64,000 nt of DNA from Pseudomonas sp. (GTDB lineage: Bacteria; Pseudomonadota; Gammaproteobacteria; Pseudomonadales; Pseudomonadaceae): assembly GCA_007713455.1 (NCBI GenBank), contig VMRT01000004.1, positions 248,001-312,000 of the forward strand, given 5' to 3'. Below are positions 50,359-61,101 of the stretch, in pieces; position 1 is the first letter of the stretch; each line of letters opens with the position of its first letter. A program made the translations under genes and the position numbers. Below the pieces are notes generated by a model. The model was given only the letters and a program-made list of their open reading frames with translations, ran no database searches and was not told the DNA's origin.

Positions 50359-50504
50359 AGGCAGTTATGAATGCAAACCAGCTGGCCATCGTGAATGGGC
50401 GGTGCGAGTTTGCTATGGACACCAGGACGGCGTCGTCAGCAATGGCGCAACGCTGTGGTGCAATCGCCGTCAGGTATTGCAGGATAGCTTGCTAGGAGGG
50501 GGGA

Positions 50505-50531
50505 GAACTTTTGCGTAAAGCCCGGGTCTAT
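50505..50531 (+). promoter_or_regulatory. Proximal AlgU-type promoter of algU
   Basis: GAACTT, 16-bp spacer, TCTAT, ending 59 bp before the algU start. It fits the AlgU consensus GAACTT-N16/17-TCTGA closely and implies autoregulation. Confidence 0.7.
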
Positions 50532-50590
50532 TCTGGCAGGTCGGTTCGCTGGTGTGAGCGACGCTACTCCGCTACCGAGGAGGAGCGTTC

Positions 50591-51172
50591 ATGTTGACTC
50601 AGGAGCAGGACCAGCAGCTGGTTGAACGAGTGCAGCGTGGTGACAAGCGGGCGTTTGATCTGCTGGTAATGAAATACCAGCACAAGATCCTTGGGTTGAT
50701 CGTGCGGTTCGTGCATGACTCTCATGAAGCTCAGGATGTTGCCCAAGAGGCTTTTATCAAAGCCTACCGCGCACTAGCCAATTTTCGCGGTGACAGCGCT
50801 TTCTACACCTGGCTGTACCGCATCGCCATCAATACGGCGAAGAATCATCTGGTGGCGCGCGGCAGACGCCCGCCGGATAGTGATGTGAGTTCCGAGGACG
50901 CCGAGTTTTATGAGGGCGATCACGCTCTCAAGGACATCGAGTCACCGGAACGCTCGCTGCTCAGGGATGAGATTGAAGATACCGTTCATCGAACCATTCA
51001 ACTTTTGCCAGAAGATTTGCGTACGGCTCTAACACTGCGTGAATTTGATGGTCTTAGTTATGAAGACATTGCGAGCGTCATGCAGTGTCCGGTGGGCACA
51101 GTGCGTTCCCGGATCTTCCGGGCACGTGAAGCCATAGATAAAGCATTGCAACCCTTGTTGCATGAATCCTGA
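50591..51172 (+). CDS. algU: RNA polymerase sigma factor AlgU (sigma E family)
   Basis: 193 residues, nearly colinear with P. aeruginosa AlgU. Region 2 (DLLVMKYQHKILGLIVRFV, DVAQEAFIKAYRAL, FYTWLYRIAINTAKN) and region 4 (LTLREFDGLSYEDIASVM, VGTVRSRIFRAREAI). It directs envelope-stress genes and, in alginate-producing species, the alginate operon. A GAGGAGGAG lies before the ATG. It is the first gene of algU-mucABCD and is held by MucA at the membrane. Confidence 0.97.
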   Translation: MLTQEQDQQLVERVQRGDKRAFDLLVMKYQHKILGLIVRFVHDSHEAQDVAQEAFIKAYRALANFRGDSAFYTWLYRIAINTAKNHLVARGRRPPDSDVSSEDAEFYEGDHALKDIESPERSLLRDEIEDTVHRTIQLLPEDLRTALTLREFDGLSYEDIASVMQCPVGTVRSRIFRAREAIDKALQPLLHES

Positions 51173-51203
51173 GACAGCGGCGACAGCCAAGAGAGGAACC
51201 GCC

Positions 51204-51791
51204 ATGAGTCGTGAAGCCCTGCATGAATCGCTGTCCGCGGTGATGGATAACGAAGCGGACGAGTTGGAATTACGTCGCATGCTCGCAGGCGACAACCCGG
51301 AGCTACGTGCTACCTGGTCGCGTTATCAACTTGCCCGTGCCGCCATGCACAAGGAGTTGATCGAGCCGCGCCTGGATATCGCTTCTGCGGTATCGGCTGC
51401 GTTGGCTGATGAAGCCGCGCCGGTCAAGGCGCAACGTAACGGATGGAAAGGCCTCGGCCGGCTGGCAGTGGCTGCTTCGGTTACAGTCGCTGTTCTGGCC
51501 GGTGTACGTCTGTACAATCAGAATGAGGTTGCTGGTCCGCAGCTAGCGCAGCAGGCTCCGCAACCAAGTATTTCGGTTCCGCAGACCAGTCAAGGGCCGG
51601 CGGTTCTGGCTGGTTACAGTGAGCAAACCGAAGCGCCTGCACAGGCAGCGGCAGATGGCGCTCCGGTAGAGCGCTGGCACGAAGAGCGTCTGCCTTCATA
51701 TGTTCGTCAGCATGCCCAGCAAGCTGCCTTTGGTAATGGATCGGAGAGCGCGCTGCCTTACGCTCGCGCGGCCAGCATGGAAGAACGTTAG
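51204..51791 (+). CDS. mucA: Anti-sigma factor MucA
   Basis: 195 residues (P. aeruginosa MucA 194). N-terminal AlgU-binding domain (MSREALHESLSAVMDNEADE, LRATWSRYQLARAAMHKE), one membrane helix (about 84-104), and a periplasmic domain ending ALPYARAASMEER, the tail sensed by MucB and cut by AlgW-type proteases. The start at 51204 has AGAGGA upstream; the frame is open to 51162. No frameshift is present, so the strain is not expected to be constitutively mucoid through mucA. Confidence 0.97.
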   Translation: MSREALHESLSAVMDNEADELELRRMLAGDNPELRATWSRYQLARAAMHKELIEPRLDIASAVSAALADEAAPVKAQRNGWKGLGRLAVAASVTVAVLAGVRLYNQNEVAGPQLAQQAPQPSISVPQTSQGPAVLAGYSEQTEAPAQAAADGAPVERWHEERLPSYVRQHAQQAAFGNGSESALPYARAASMEER

Positions 51792-51799
51792 GGAGAAAC

Positions 51800-52744
51800 A
51801 TGCGCGTATTACCGCTGTATGTGGTGATGGGGGGCTGGCTATCGATGCCGGCCCTTGCTGCTGATGCCGAGTCCTGGATGGCGCGACTTGCGGCGGCAGA
51901 GCAGAAACAGGGTTTTACCGGTACGTTCGTTTACGAACGCAATGGCAGCTTTTCCAGTCATGCCGTTTGGCAGCAGGTTGAAGAAGGTCAAGTGCAGGAG
52001 CGATTGCTTCAGCTTGACGGAGCTCCGGCTGAAGTTCTGCTGGTAGATGGTCAGATGCAATGCGCTACCGATGACCTCGCGGCGCAAGTGCGTGAAGCGC
52101 AAGCCTGGCACGGGCAGCGTCTCGATCCGAAAGCACTCTCCGAGTGGTACGAATTCCGTGAGATCGGGGATTCAAGAGTTGCTGGCCGCCCTGCCGTGGC
52201 GCTGGCTGTCGTGCCGAAGGATCAGCACCGTTACGGCTTCGAACTGCATCTCGACCAAGATACCGCATTGCCCCTCAAGTCGCTGATGCTGAACGAGAAA
52301 GGGCAGCTGCTCGAGCGTTTCCAATTCACCCAGTTCACGGCTGGCAGTGTATCTGCCGAGCAACTGAAGCCCGGCGCCGATTGCAATCCAGTGACCGTGA
52401 ACCGGCGCGAGGCGAATCCTACATCGCCCTGGCGCTCCGACTGGTTGCCTTCCGGCTTCACGCTACTGGATGCCAACGAACGACCTAGTCCCGCCTCTTC
52501 CGAAACTGTTTCCTGGTTGTCCTACGGTGATGGCCTGGCGAAGTTTTCCGTGTTTCTGGAGCCGCTGCGCGGCGCCTTGGTTGAGGACGCGCGAAGCCAG
52601 ATGGGGCCTACCGTCGCGGTCTCTAAGCGCATCAGTACTGCGGATGGCGATGTCATGGTGACCGTGGTGGGCGAGATTCCACTTGGTACGGCTGAGCGGG
52701 TTGCCCTGTCCATGCGAGCCAGTTCGGAACAGGCACAACGATGA
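51800..52744 (+). CDS. mucB: Periplasmic regulator MucB (RseB family)
   Basis: 314 residues with a signal peptide (cleavage near ALAADAES, residue 21). Lipoprotein-fold N-terminal domain (QKQGFTGTFVYERNGSFSSH) and C-terminal RseB domain (SDWLPSGFTLLDANERPS, LVAV-type strand MVTVVGEIPLGTAERVA). It shields MucA from proteolysis and responds to envelope signals. It starts 8 bp after mucA and its stop overlaps the mucC start (ATGA). Confidence 0.96.
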   Translation: MRVLPLYVVMGGWLSMPALAADAESWMARLAAAEQKQGFTGTFVYERNGSFSSHAVWQQVEEGQVQERLLQLDGAPAEVLLVDGQMQCATDDLAAQVREAQAWHGQRLDPKALSEWYEFREIGDSRVAGRPAVALAVVPKDQHRYGFELHLDQDTALPLKSLMLNEKGQLLERFQFTQFTAGSVSAEQLKPGADCNPVTVNRREANPTSPWRSDWLPSGFTLLDANERPSPASSETVSWLSYGDGLAKFSVFLEPLRGALVEDARSQMGPTVAVSKRISTADGDVMVTVVGEIPLGTAERVALSMRASSEQAQR

Positions 52745-53193
52745 TCGAAGAGCCTGGGCGGGTAGTCGCGCTGGATGTCGGCGCTGTATGGGTCGAGACT
52801 CGGCGCAAGACTACCTGCTCTGGCTGTTCCGCGAAGAGTGGCTGTGGCCAAGGCTTGATGGATACCCTCGGTGTTCGCGAACAGCGCGGCCTCATCAGAG
52901 CGCTCTGCGATCTCCACCTGCAGGTCGGTGACGGTGTCGTTGTGGGCATCCGCGAGGACGTGTTGCTGCGTGGTGCCGTCCTTGTCTATCTTCTCCCTCT
53001 TATCGTGCTGATGGCGGCCGCTTCGCTGGCCGCTCAGCTGTCGACGCGTGAGCCGATCGTTATTCTGGCAGGTCTCGGGGGCTTCTTCATTTCCTGGCTA
53101 TTCGTGCGTATGCGAAGCCGCCGTAGCGCAGCTGACCCGAATCTGCAGCCGGTGGTTTTGCGCGCCATGCTCGCGGGGCCTGCGAGTCCCTGA
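52741..53193 (+). CDS. mucC: MucC, RseC/MucC family membrane protein
   Basis: 150 residues. N-terminal conserved region with cysteines C26-x2-C29-x5-C35 (TTCSGCSAKSGCGQGL), then two membrane helices (about 78-100 and 105-125). RseC/MucC proteins modulate envelope-stress signalling, and in E. coli they also touch SoxR reduction together with Rsx; here the rsx operon lies about 12 kb away. The start overlaps the mucB stop. Confidence 0.92.
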   Translation: MIEEPGRVVALDVGAVWVETRRKTTCSGCSAKSGCGQGLMDTLGVREQRGLIRALCDLHLQVGDGVVVGIREDVLLRGAVLVYLLPLIVLMAAASLAAQLSTREPIVILAGLGGFFISWLFVRMRSRRSAADPNLQPVVLRAMLAGPASP

Positions 53194-53228
53194 GCTTCCT
53201 TGTTTTGTCAGTGGGGAGACTTGTAGTC

Positions 53229-54644
53229 ATGTTCAATCGAAACAGCTGCTTCGCCTTCGTGGCGGGCCTGGCATTGCTGGGCCACGCTGTCGTTGCCCAG
53301 GCGGAATTGCCTGATTTCACGCCGCTGGTCGAAAGTGCCTCGCCAGCGGTAGTCAATATCAGCACCAAGCAGAAGGTGCAGAGCCGCGGTGCGACTGCGC
53401 AGATGCCGGAACTCGAAGGGCTGCCGCCGATTTTTCGCGAGTTCTTCGAACACAGCATCCCACAGATGCCGGGCGCCCCGGGTCGCGGCCAGCAGCGTGA
53501 AGCGCAGTCGCTCGGTTCGGGTTTCATCATTTCCGAAGACGGTTATGTCCTGACCAACAATCACGTGGTTGCCGATGCCGACGAAATCATCGTTCGTCTG
53601 CCGGATCGAAGCGAGCTGGAAGCCAAGCTTATCGGTGCCGATCCGCGCTCCGACGTGGCGGTGCTGAAGGTCGAGGGCAAGGGACTGCCGACCGTCAAGA
53701 TTGGCCGTTCTGATGAGCTGAAAGCAGGGGAGTGGGTGCTCGCCATTGGCTCGCCGTTTGGTTTCGATCATACGGTGACCGCCGGCATTGTCAGTGCGAC
53801 TGGCCGCAGCTTGCCCAATGAGAGCTACGTGCCGTTCATTCAGACCGACGTGGCAATCAACCCGGGTAATTCCGGTGGTCCGCTGTTTAACCTCGACGGT
53901 GAGGTGATTGGCATCAACTCGCAGATATTCACGCGCTCCGGTGGCTTCATGGGGCTGTCCTTCGCCATTCCGATCGATGTGGCAATGGATGTTGCCAATC
54001 AGCTGCGAACCGAAGGCAAGGTGAGTCGGGGCTGGCTTGGCGTGGTCATCCAGGAAGTCAACAAGGACCTGGCTGAGTCTTTTGGTCTTGAGCGTCCAGC
54101 GGGTGCCCTGGTGGCTCAGGTTATGGATGGCGGTCCGGCAGCGCGCGGTGGCCTGCGTGTCGGTGATGTGATTCTGAGCCTCAACGACAAGCCGATTGTC
54201 ATGTCAGCTGATCTGCCTCATCTGGTCGGAGCACTCAAGCCTGGCAGCTCCGCACGAATGGAAGTGGTTCGCGACGGTGATCGCAAGATGCTCGACGTCA
54301 AGATCGGCGCCATGCCGGAAGAGGGCGAATCCGTGGCAGCCTCTGGTGGCGGCCAGGAACGCAGCGATAACCGCCTGGGTGTAAAAGTCACTGAGCTGAC
54401 CGATGAGCAGAAGAAGAGCCTGGATTTACCGGGCGGCGTGGTGATCACTGAGATTCTCAACGGGCCGGCTGCGATGATTGGGCTGCGCCCGGGCGATGTC
54501 ATCACCCATCTGAATAATCAGGCGATCAATTCGGCGGCAACATTTGCTCGAGTGGCTGAGCAGTTGCCGAAGAATCGATCTGTTTCGATGCGAGTTCTGC
54601 GCCAGGGGCGTGCGAGTTTCATTACTTTCAAGCTCGCTGAATAA
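53229..54644 (+). CDS. mucD: Periplasmic serine protease MucD (HtrA/DegP family)
   Basis: 471 residues with a signal peptide (cleavage near AQAELP, residue 22). Trypsin-like domain with His in TNNHVVADA, Asp in RSDVAVLK and Ser in NPGNSGGPLFN; then two PDZ domains (about 265-350 and 385-465). It degrades misfolded periplasmic proteins and limits AlgU activation. The ATG at 53229 gives the expected signal peptide; GGGGAG is 10 bases upstream. It is the last gene of the operon and is followed by a terminator. Confidence 0.95.
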   Translation: MFNRNSCFAFVAGLALLGHAVVAQAELPDFTPLVESASPAVVNISTKQKVQSRGATAQMPELEGLPPIFREFFEHSIPQMPGAPGRGQQREAQSLGSGFIISEDGYVLTNNHVVADADEIIVRLPDRSELEAKLIGADPRSDVAVLKVEGKGLPTVKIGRSDELKAGEWVLAIGSPFGFDHTVTAGIVSATGRSLPNESYVPFIQTDVAINPGNSGGPLFNLDGEVIGINSQIFTRSGGFMGLSFAIPIDVAMDVANQLRTEGKVSRGWLGVVIQEVNKDLAESFGLERPAGALVAQVMDGGPAARGGLRVGDVILSLNDKPIVMSADLPHLVGALKPGSSARMEVVRDGDRKMLDVKIGAMPEEGESVAASGGGQERSDNRLGVKVTELTDEQKKSLDLPGGVVITEILNGPAAMIGLRPGDVITHLNNQAINSAATFARVAEQLPKNRSVSMRVLRQGRASFITFKLAE

Positions 54645-54665
54645 GACGCTGGCTGGTGAATCTGG

Positions 54666-54690
54666 AAGGGCGGTTATTACCGCCCTTTTT
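54666..54690 (+). terminator. Intrinsic terminator of algU-mucABCD
   Basis: AAGGGCGG-TTATTA-CCGCCCTT followed by TTT, 21 bp after the mucD stop. Confidence 0.92.
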
Positions 54691-54833
54691 CATTTTCAAG
54701 ACGTAACAGTACGTCCGTTGCGTTGCTCATCAGCTGCGGATGGCTTGTGCGTGGCACTGCAAGGGTTGATCAGTTACACTTCGCGGCTATTTTCGGCGGG
54801 CAATCGGCCCGCGACTATTCCGAGTGTTGAGCT

Positions 54834-56633
54834 GTGAGTGACCTGAGTCATATCCGCAATTTTTCTATCATCGCCCATATCGATCACGGCAAGTCGACCC
54901 TGGCAGACCGTTTTATCCAGATGTGTGGTGGTCTGACCGAGCGTGAAATGGAAGCCCAGGTGCTGGATTCGATGGATCTCGAGCGCGAGCGCGGCATCAC
55001 CATCAAAGCCCACAGCGTCACGCTTTATTACACCGCGCGCGACGGCAAGACCTACCAGTTGAATTTCATCGATACGCCCGGCCACGTCGACTTCACCTAT
55101 GAAGTCAGTCGCTCGCTGGCCGCGTGCGAGGGTGCGCTGCTGGTAGTCGATGCTGGCCAGGGCGTCGAGGCGCAATCGGTAGCCAACTGCTACACGGCGA
55201 TCGAACAGGGCCTGGAAGTGATGCCGGTGCTGAACAAGATGGACCTGCCACAGGCCGATCCGGACAAGGTCAAGGAAGAGATCGAGCACATCATCGGCAT
55301 CGATGCGACCGACGCGGTGGCCTGCAGCGCCAAGAGCGGCATGGGCGTGGACGAGGTGCTCGAGCGCCTGGTCGCGGTGATCCCGCCGCCGACCGGCGAT
55401 GTCGAGGCGCCGTTGCAGGCGTTGATCATCGACTCATGGTTCGACAACTATCTGGGCGTCGTATCGCTGGTACGGGTTCGCCACGGTCGTATCAAGAAGG
55501 GCGACAAGGTGCTGGTGAAATCCACCGGCAAGGTCCACCAGGTGGACAGTGTCGGCGTGTTCAACCCCAAGCACACCGCCACGGCAGACCTCAAGGCTGG
55601 CGAGGTGGGCTTCATCATCGCCGGCATCAAGGACATTCTCGGCGCTCCGGTGGGCGACACGCTGACACTGTCGAGCACGCCGGACGTGGAGATGCTGCCC
55701 GGTTTCAAACGCGTCAAACCGCAGGTCTATGCCGGTCTGTTCCCTGTCAGTTCGGACGACTTCGAGGATTTTCGCGAAGCGCTGCAGAAGCTGACCCTCA
55801 ACGATGCCGCGTTGCAATACGAACCGGAAAGCTCCGACGCGTTGGGCTTCGGCTTCCGTATCGGCTTCCTCGGCATGCTGCATATGGAGATCATTCAGGA
55901 ACGCCTCGAGCGCGAGTACGACCTGGATCTGATCACCACCGCGCCGACGGTTGTTTACGAGTTGCTGTTGAAGAACGGCGACACCATCTACGTCGACAGC
56001 CCTTCGAAGCTGCCCGACATGTCCTCCGTCGAGGACATGCGCGAGCCGATCGTGCGCGCCAACATCCTTGTGCCCCAGGAGCACTTGGGCAACGTCATCA
56101 CGCTGTGTATCGAGAAGCGCGGCGTGCAGCGCGACCTGCAGTTCCTCGGCAGTCAGGTGCAGGTGCGTTACGACCTGCCGATGAGCGAGGTGGTGCTGGA
56201 CTTCTTCGATCGCTTGAAATCGTGCAGCCGCGGTTACGCCTCGCTGGACTACAGCTTCGAATGTTTCCAGTCGGCCAATCTGACGCGCCTGGACATCCTC
56301 ATCAACGGCGACAAGGTCGACGCGTTGGCACTGATCGTCCACCGCGACAATGCCCACTACAAGGGCCGCATCCTAGTCGAGAAGATGAAGGAGCTTATCC
56401 CGCGTCAGATGTTCGATGTGGCGATTCAGGCGGCCATCGGCGGCCAGATCGTTGCCCGCAGTACGGTCAAGGCGTTGCGCAAGAACGTTCTGGCCAAATG
56501 CTACGGCGGCGATGTGAGCCGTAAGCGCAAGCTGCTGGAAAAGCAGAAAGCCGGTAAGAAGCGCATGAAGCAGGTAGGCAACGTCGAAATCCCGCAGGAG
56601 GCGTTCCTCGCCGTGCTGAAGGTGGACAGCTGA
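54834..56633 (+). CDS. lepA: Elongation factor 4 (LepA)
   Basis: 599 residues from a GTG ([21 protein letters not shown]). GTPase motifs [17 protein letters not shown] and NKMDLP; domains II, III and V like EF-G, and the LepA-specific C-terminal domain ending [17 protein letters not shown]. It acts on the ribosome in back-translocation or initiation, precise role debated. Followed by lepB after 1 base. Confidence 0.97.
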   Translation: MSDLSHIRNFSIIAHIDHGKSTLADRFIQMCGGLTEREMEAQVLDSMDLERERGITIKAHSVTLYYTARDGKTYQLNFIDTPGHVDFTYEVSRSLAACEGALLVVDAGQGVEAQSVANCYTAIEQGLEVMPVLNKMDLPQADPDKVKEEIEHIIGIDATDAVACSAKSGMGVDEVLERLVAVIPPPTGDVEAPLQALIIDSWFDNYLGVVSLVRVRHGRIKKGDKVLVKSTGKVHQVDSVGVFNPKHTATADLKAGEVGFIIAGIKDILGAPVGDTLTLSSTPDVEMLPGFKRVKPQVYAGLFPVSSDDFEDFREALQKLTLNDAALQYEPESSDALGFGFRIGFLGMLHMEIIQERLEREYDLDLITTAPTVVYELLLKNGDTIYVDSPSKLPDMSSVEDMREPIVRANILVPQEHLGNVITLCIEKRGVQRDLQFLGSQVQVRYDLPMSEVVLDFFDRLKSCSRGYASLDYSFECFQSANLTRLDILINGDKVDALALIVHRDNAHYKGRILVEKMKELIPRQMFDVAIQAAIGGQIVARSTVKALRKNVLAKCYGGDVSRKRKLLEKQKAGKKRMKQVGNVEIPQEAFLAVLKVDS

Positions 56634-56634
56634 T

Positions 56635-57489
56635 ATGTCGATCAATTTCCCGTTGTTGCTGGTTATCGCCGTGGCTGTCTGCGGCCTGTTGGCGCTGAGC
56701 GACCTGTTGTTCTTCGCCCCCCGCCGCCGCGCTGCGATCGCCAACTACGAAGGGCGCACCGGGGAAATTGATCCATCGACCCTTGAGGCGTTGAACAAGG
56801 AGCCGGTGCTGATCGAGTACGGCAAGTCGTTCTTCCCGGTGCTGGCCATCGTGCTGGTGCTGCGCTCGTTCCTGGTCGAGCCGTTCCAGATTCCCTCCGG
56901 CTCGATGATCCCCACGTTGGAAGTTGGCGATTTCATTCTGGTGAACAAGTTCGCCTATGGCATCCGCCTGCCGGTAGTGGATACCAAGGTGATCGAAGTC
57001 AGCGACCCGAAGCGTGGCGACGTCATGGTGTTCCGCTATCCGAATCAACCGAGCATCAACTACATCAAACGGGTCGTCGGCCTGCCTGGCGACACCGTGC
57101 GTTACAGCAGCGATCGTCGGCTGTTCATCAACGATCAGCCGGTTGCCGAGACACTGGTCGGCGAGGAGCCGGGCAGCTTGGGCAGCGCCGTGCTGTATCG
57201 GGAAAAGCTGGGCGAGATGGAGCACCTGATTCGCAAGGAAATGGGCCGCTATCGCATCGAGCCGAGCCGCCAGTGGACCGTGCCGGCTGAGCACTACTTC
57301 ATGATGGGCGATAATCGCGATAACTCGAATGACAGCCGCTATTGGCAGGACGAGTCGATTCCCGCGGAGCTGGCTGGCATGGTCCCGGACCGTAACATCG
57401 TCGGCAAGGCGTTCGCCGTCTGGATGAGCTGGCCTGATCCGAAGCTCAGCAATCTGCCGAATTTCTCCCGCGTGGGCCTGATTCACTGA
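56635..57489 (+). CDS. lepB: Signal peptidase I
   Basis: 284 residues. Two N-terminal membrane helices, catalytic Ser90 in PSGSMIPTL and Lys145 in NYIKRVVGLPGD, and the C-terminal box FMMGDNRDNSNDSR. It removes signal peptides from exported proteins at the periplasmic face. lepA-lepB-DUF4845-rnc-era-recO-pdxJ is the conserved Pseudomonas order. Confidence 0.97.
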   Translation: MSINFPLLLVIAVAVCGLLALSDLLFFAPRRRAAIANYEGRTGEIDPSTLEALNKEPVLIEYGKSFFPVLAIVLVLRSFLVEPFQIPSGSMIPTLEVGDFILVNKFAYGIRLPVVDTKVIEVSDPKRGDVMVFRYPNQPSINYIKRVVGLPGDTVRYSSDRRLFINDQPVAETLVGEEPGSLGSAVLYREKLGEMEHLIRKEMGRYRIEPSRQWTVPAEHYFMMGDNRDNSNDSRYWQDESIPAELAGMVPDRNIVGKAFAVWMSWPDPKLSNLPNFSRVGLIH

Positions 57490-57581
57490 AAGCTGTGAAT
57501 TGCGGCCGTCGCTGAGCGAACCGGGCTCGCTATATTTGTCCTGCCCCGATCGGTGGGTATCGTAACGACATAGAGGTCGAC

Positions 57582-57959
57582 ATGAGTTTTGCGCGTTCGC
57601 AAAAAGGGCTGTCCATGCTGAGCTGGATCATGGTCCTGGCAATCGTGGCGTTTGTGGCCAGCACGGGATTTAAAATGTTCCCGCATTACTTCGATTACAT
57701 GTCCATGGACAAGATCATCCAGTCCGTGGAAACCGACGAAGCGCTTGAGATTCAGAGCGTCGGGGAGTTCTATAGTCATGTCAGCAAGGGGATGCAGGTA
57801 AACGGCATCCGGAACATCGACCTGAAGGAAGCGCTGAAGGTCGAGATCCAGAACAACGAATTCAGGGCGCACCTGAAATACGAAAAACGCGAGCCGCTGA
57901 TCCGCAATCTCGATCTGGTGGCGAACTTCGATAAAGAATATCGCCTAAGGATGCCGTGA
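57582..57959 (+). CDS. DUF4845 family membrane-anchored protein
   Basis: 125 residues. One N-terminal membrane helix preceded by KGLSMLSW, then a small periplasmic domain ([35 protein letters not shown]). DUF4845 members almost always lie between lepB and rnc; their function is unknown. The stop overlaps the rnc start by 4 bases. AGGTCG before the ATG is a moderate ribosome-binding site. Confidence 0.9.
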   Translation: MSFARSQKGLSMLSWIMVLAIVAFVASTGFKMFPHYFDYMSMDKIIQSVETDEALEIQSVGEFYSHVSKGMQVNGIRNIDLKEALKVEIQNNEFRAHLKYEKREPLIRNLDLVANFDKEYRLRMP

Positions 57960-58645
57960 GCACTTCGTTAGCCCGTCTCGAGCGCAGGCTCGGTTATCAA
58001 TTCAAGGATCAGGAGCTGATGCTCCTGGCCCTGACCCATCGTAGCTATGCCGGACGCAACAACGAGCGTCTGGAGTTTCTCGGCGACGCCATTCTCAACT
58101 TCGTTGCCGGTGAGGCGCTGTTCAATCATTTTCCGCAAGCCCGTGAGGGGCAGCTGTCGCGTCTGCGCGCCCGTCTGGTCAAGGGCGAGACGCTGGCGGT
58201 GCTGGCGCGTGGATTCGAGCTCGGCGAATATTTGCGCCTGGGCTCCGGTGAGCTCAAGAGCGGCGGTTACCGCCGCGAATCTATCCTGGCCGACACCCTC
58301 GAAGCGCTGATCGGTGCCATTTATCTGGACGCGGGCATGGACGTTGCTCGCGAGCGGGTCGTCGCCTGGTTGGCCAACGAGCTGCAAGGCCTAACACTGG
58401 TCGATACCAACAAGGACCCGAAGACCCGGCTGCAGGAGTTTCTGCAATCGCGTGCCTGTGAGCTGCCGCGTTACGAGGTGGTGGATATTCAAGGCGAACC
58501 GCATTGCCGCACCTTCTTCGTCGAATGTCAGGTCGCTTTGCTGAACGAGAAAACCCACGGGCAGGGCGCTAGCCGCCGAATTGCCGAACAGGTTGCCGCG
58601 GCAGCCGCATTGATCGCCTTGGGCGTGGAGAACGGACATGACTGA
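57956..58645 (+). CDS. rnc: Ribonuclease III
   Basis: 229 residues from a GTG ([11 protein letters not shown] after it). Signature [15 protein letters not shown] with metal-binding Glu and Asp, and [19 protein letters not shown]; then a double-stranded RNA-binding domain (about 155-225). It cleaves double-stranded RNA in rRNA processing and mRNA control, including its own operon in other bacteria. Overlaps DUF4845 and era. Confidence 0.97.
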   Translation: MSTSLARLERRLGYQFKDQELMLLALTHRSYAGRNNERLEFLGDAILNFVAGEALFNHFPQAREGQLSRLRARLVKGETLAVLARGFELGEYLRLGSGELKSGGYRRESILADTLEALIGAIYLDAGMDVARERVVAWLANELQGLTLVDTNKDPKTRLQEFLQSRACELPRYEVVDIQGEPHCRTFFVECQVALLNEKTHGQGASRRIAEQVAAAAALIALGVENGHD

Positions 58646-59549
58646 CGAACAGCTCCAATCCGAGGACGTCAGCCGTTGCGGTTACGTGGCGATCGTCGGC
58701 CGGCCGAACGTCGGCAAGTCGACGCTGCTCAACCACATCCTTGGCCAGAAGCTGGCGATCACCTCGCGCAAGCCGCAGACGACGCGGCATAACATGCTCG
58801 GCATCAAGACCGAGGGCAGCGTTCAGGCCGTCTATGTGGACACGCCGGGGCTGCACAAGAATGGCGAGACGGCGCTCAACCGCTACATGAACCGCACCGC
58901 TGCCTCGGCATTGAAGGATGTCGACGTGGTGATCTTCGTCGTCGACCGCACCCGCTGGACCGACGAAGACCAGGCCGTGCTCGAGCGGGTGCAGTACGTT
59001 ACCGGACCGTTGATCGTTGCGGTCAACAAGACCGACCGTGTCGAGGACAAGGCCGAGCTGTTGCCGCATCTGCGCTGGCTGGCCGAGCAGCTGCCGAACG
59101 CGGAGATCGTGCCGATTTCGGCGCAGCACGGACAGAACCTGGAAACGCTGGAAAAACTGGTCGCCGATCGCCTGCCCGAGAGTGAGCACTTCTTTCCGGA
59201 GGACCAGATCACCGATCGCAGCAGTCGTTTCCTCGCCGCCGAGCTGGTGCGCGAGAAGATCATGCGACAGCTTGGCGCCGAGGTGCCTTACCAGATCACG
59301 GTGGAGATCGAGGACTTCAAGCAGGAAGGCCGCGTGTTGCACATCCATGCACTGATTCTGGTCGAGCGTGACGGGCAGAAGAAGATCATCATCGGCGACA
59401 AGGGCGAGCGCATCAAACGTATCGGCCAGGAAGCGCGCAAGGATATGGAAGTGCTGTTCGATTCCAAGGTCATGCTGCACCTGTGGGTCAAGGTGAAGGG
59501 TGGCTGGTCCGACGATGAGCGTGCGCTGCATTCGCTGGGTTACCAGTAA
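58638..59549 (+). CDS. era: GTPase Era
   Basis: 303 residues. G1 [13 protein letters not shown]3 DTPGLHK, G4 NKTDRV, and C-terminal KH domain with [19 protein letters not shown]. Era binds the 3' end of 16S rRNA in 30S maturation. Its start overlaps rnc by 8 bases, as in other proteobacteria. Confidence 0.97.
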   Translation: MTDEQLQSEDVSRCGYVAIVGRPNVGKSTLLNHILGQKLAITSRKPQTTRHNMLGIKTEGSVQAVYVDTPGLHKNGETALNRYMNRTAASALKDVDVVIFVVDRTRWTDEDQAVLERVQYVTGPLIVAVNKTDRVEDKAELLPHLRWLAEQLPNAEIVPISAQHGQNLETLEKLVADRLPESEHFFPEDQITDRSSRFLAAELVREKIMRQLGAEVPYQITVEIEDFKQEGRVLHIHALILVERDGQKKIIIGDKGERIKRIGQEARKDMEVLFDSKVMLHLWVKVKGGWSDDERALHSLGYQ

Positions 59550-59597
59550 GCGCCGACCCGCAATCAATGGTGCGCATCGCGCACCTTCTGGGCTGCC

Positions 59598-60287
59598 ATG
59601 CACCAACCTGCGTTCGTTCTGCACAGTCGCTCGTACAAGGAAAGCAGCGCGCTGGTCGACCTGTTCACCCCGCAGGGCCGGCTGCGTGCCGTCATGCGTG
59701 CCGCGCGTGGTAAGGCCGGCAGTCTGATCCGCCCCTTCGTATCGCTGGAAGTCGAGCTGCGCGGCAAGTCCGAGCTGAAGACCGTTGCCCGGCTCGAAAG
59801 CGCCGGCCCTGCGCACTGGCTCGATGGCCAGGCGCTGTTCAGCGGCATGTACCTCAACGAATTGCTGATTCGCTTGCTGCCTGCCGAAGATGCACATCCC
59901 GCGCTGTTCGATCATTACGTCGCGACACTGCCGGCCCTGGCCGCACATCGGCCGCTGGAGCCGCTGCTGCGTGCCTTCGAATGGCGGCTGCTCAGCGAGT
60001 TGGGCTATGGTTTTGCCCTCGATGTGGACATCGCCGGCCAGCCGATTGACCCGCAGCGGCTCTATCACCTACTGCCCGACGCCGGCCTGGAGCCGGTCGC
60101 GGGATTTCAGCCGGGGCTGTTCAACGGCGCGGAACTATTGGCCATGGCCGAGGCCGATTGGCAGGTTCCGGGGGCGCTGGCCGCGGCCAAGCGGCTGATG
60201 CGCCAGGCCCTGGCTCCCCATCTGGGCGGTCGACCGCTGGTCAGCCGCGAATTGTTTATGAATCTGAAGGAGGCCCCGCGTGACTGA
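59598..60287 (+). CDS. recO: DNA repair protein RecO
   Basis: 229 residues. N-terminal OB fold ([34 protein letters not shown]) and C-terminal helical domain. RecO loads RecA at gaps with RecR and RecF. The C-terminus lacks an obvious Cys4 zinc finger, normal for gammaproteobacterial RecO. It overlaps pdxJ by 8 bases. Confidence 0.95.
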   Translation: MHQPAFVLHSRSYKESSALVDLFTPQGRLRAVMRAARGKAGSLIRPFVSLEVELRGKSELKTVARLESAGPAHWLDGQALFSGMYLNELLIRLLPAEDAHPALFDHYVATLPALAAHRPLEPLLRAFEWRLLSELGYGFALDVDIAGQPIDPQRLYHLLPDAGLEPVAGFQPGLFNGAELLAMAEADWQVPGALAAAKRLMRQALAPHLGGRPLVSRELFMNLKEAPRD

Positions 60288-61026
60288 AGCCAATCGAATT
60301 CTGCTCGGCGTCAACGTCGACCACGTCGCCACACTGCGTCAGGCCCGCGGCACCCGCTATCCGGACCCGGTCAAGGCTGCGCTGGATGCGGAAGAGGCCG
60401 GCGCCGATGGCATCACCGTGCACCTACGCGAGGATCGCCGGCATATCCAGGAACGCGATGTGCTGATGATGAAGGACGCACTGCAGACGCGGATGAACTT
60501 CGAGATGGGGGTCACCGAGGCGATGCTCGCATTCGCCGAGCAGCTGTGTCCGGAGCACGTCTGTCTGGTCCCGGAAACGCGTCAGGAGCTGACTACCGAG
60601 GGTGGGCTGGACGTCCTCGGGCAGGAGGCACGCATTCGTGAGGCCGTCGAGCGTCTACGTGGCTGCGGTGCGGAAGTCTCGTTGTTCATCGATGCCGACC
60701 CGCGGCAGATCGAGGCGGCGGCGCGTGTCGGCGCACCGGCCATCGAACTGCACACCGGGCGCTACGCCGATGCCAACGGCGTTGCCGAGCGGGCCTGCGA
60801 GCTCGCGCGCATTCGCGACGGTGTCGAGGCCGGTCTGAGTCACGGCCTGATCGTCAACGCCGGCCATGGCCTGCATTACCACAACGCCGAAGCCATCGCG
60901 GCGATCCAAGGCGTCAACGAGCTGAATATCGGCCATGCCATCGTTGCCCATGCGCTGTTCGTCGGCTTCAAGCAGGCGGTCAAGGAAATGAAGCATCTGA
61001 TCCTGAGTGCGGCGGCGCGGGGCTGA
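60280..61026 (+). CDS. pdxJ: Pyridoxine 5'-phosphate synthase
   Basis: 248 residues. [16 protein letters not shown] (His near residue 14 and Arg), [18 protein letters not shown], and [15 protein letters not shown]. It joins 1-deoxyxylulose 5-phosphate and 3-amino-2-oxopropyl phosphate to pyridoxine 5'-phosphate in vitamin B6 synthesis. It ends the lepA-to-pdxJ block. Confidence 0.97.
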   Translation: MTEANRILLGVNVDHVATLRQARGTRYPDPVKAALDAEEAGADGITVHLREDRRHIQERDVLMMKDALQTRMNFEMGVTEAMLAFAEQLCPEHVCLVPETRQELTTEGGLDVLGQEARIREAVERLRGCGAEVSLFIDADPRQIEAAARVGAPAIELHTGRYADANGVAERACELARIRDGVEAGLSHGLIVNAGHGLHYHNAEAIAAIQGVNELNIGHAIVAHALFVGFKQAVKEMKHLILSAAARG

Positions 61027-61101
61027 AAGAACCGGGTGTGTTTCAGCCGCGATGACACGCGGCGGGCAGGCTCCGATTGGTGAGGTAGCGCCGGGTGTCA
61101 T

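Larger units (their letters stand above)
50242..50590. other. Regulatory intergenic region between nadB and algU
   Basis: 349 bp between divergent genes. It holds two AlgU-type promoter motifs (listed separately), a near-palindrome CGAAGGGAAC/TTTTCCTTCG at 50325-50344 that covers the distal -35, and a GAGGAGGAG ribosome-binding site for algU. A 42-codon open frame at 50367-50495 is seen but not supported as a gene. Confidence 0.7.

Noticed and set aside
50367-50495. 42-codon ORF (MNANQLAIV...) in the nadB-algU gap
   Set aside because: Weak ribosome-binding site, no recognisable sequence feature and unusual composition; most likely chance, though a leader peptide is not excluded.
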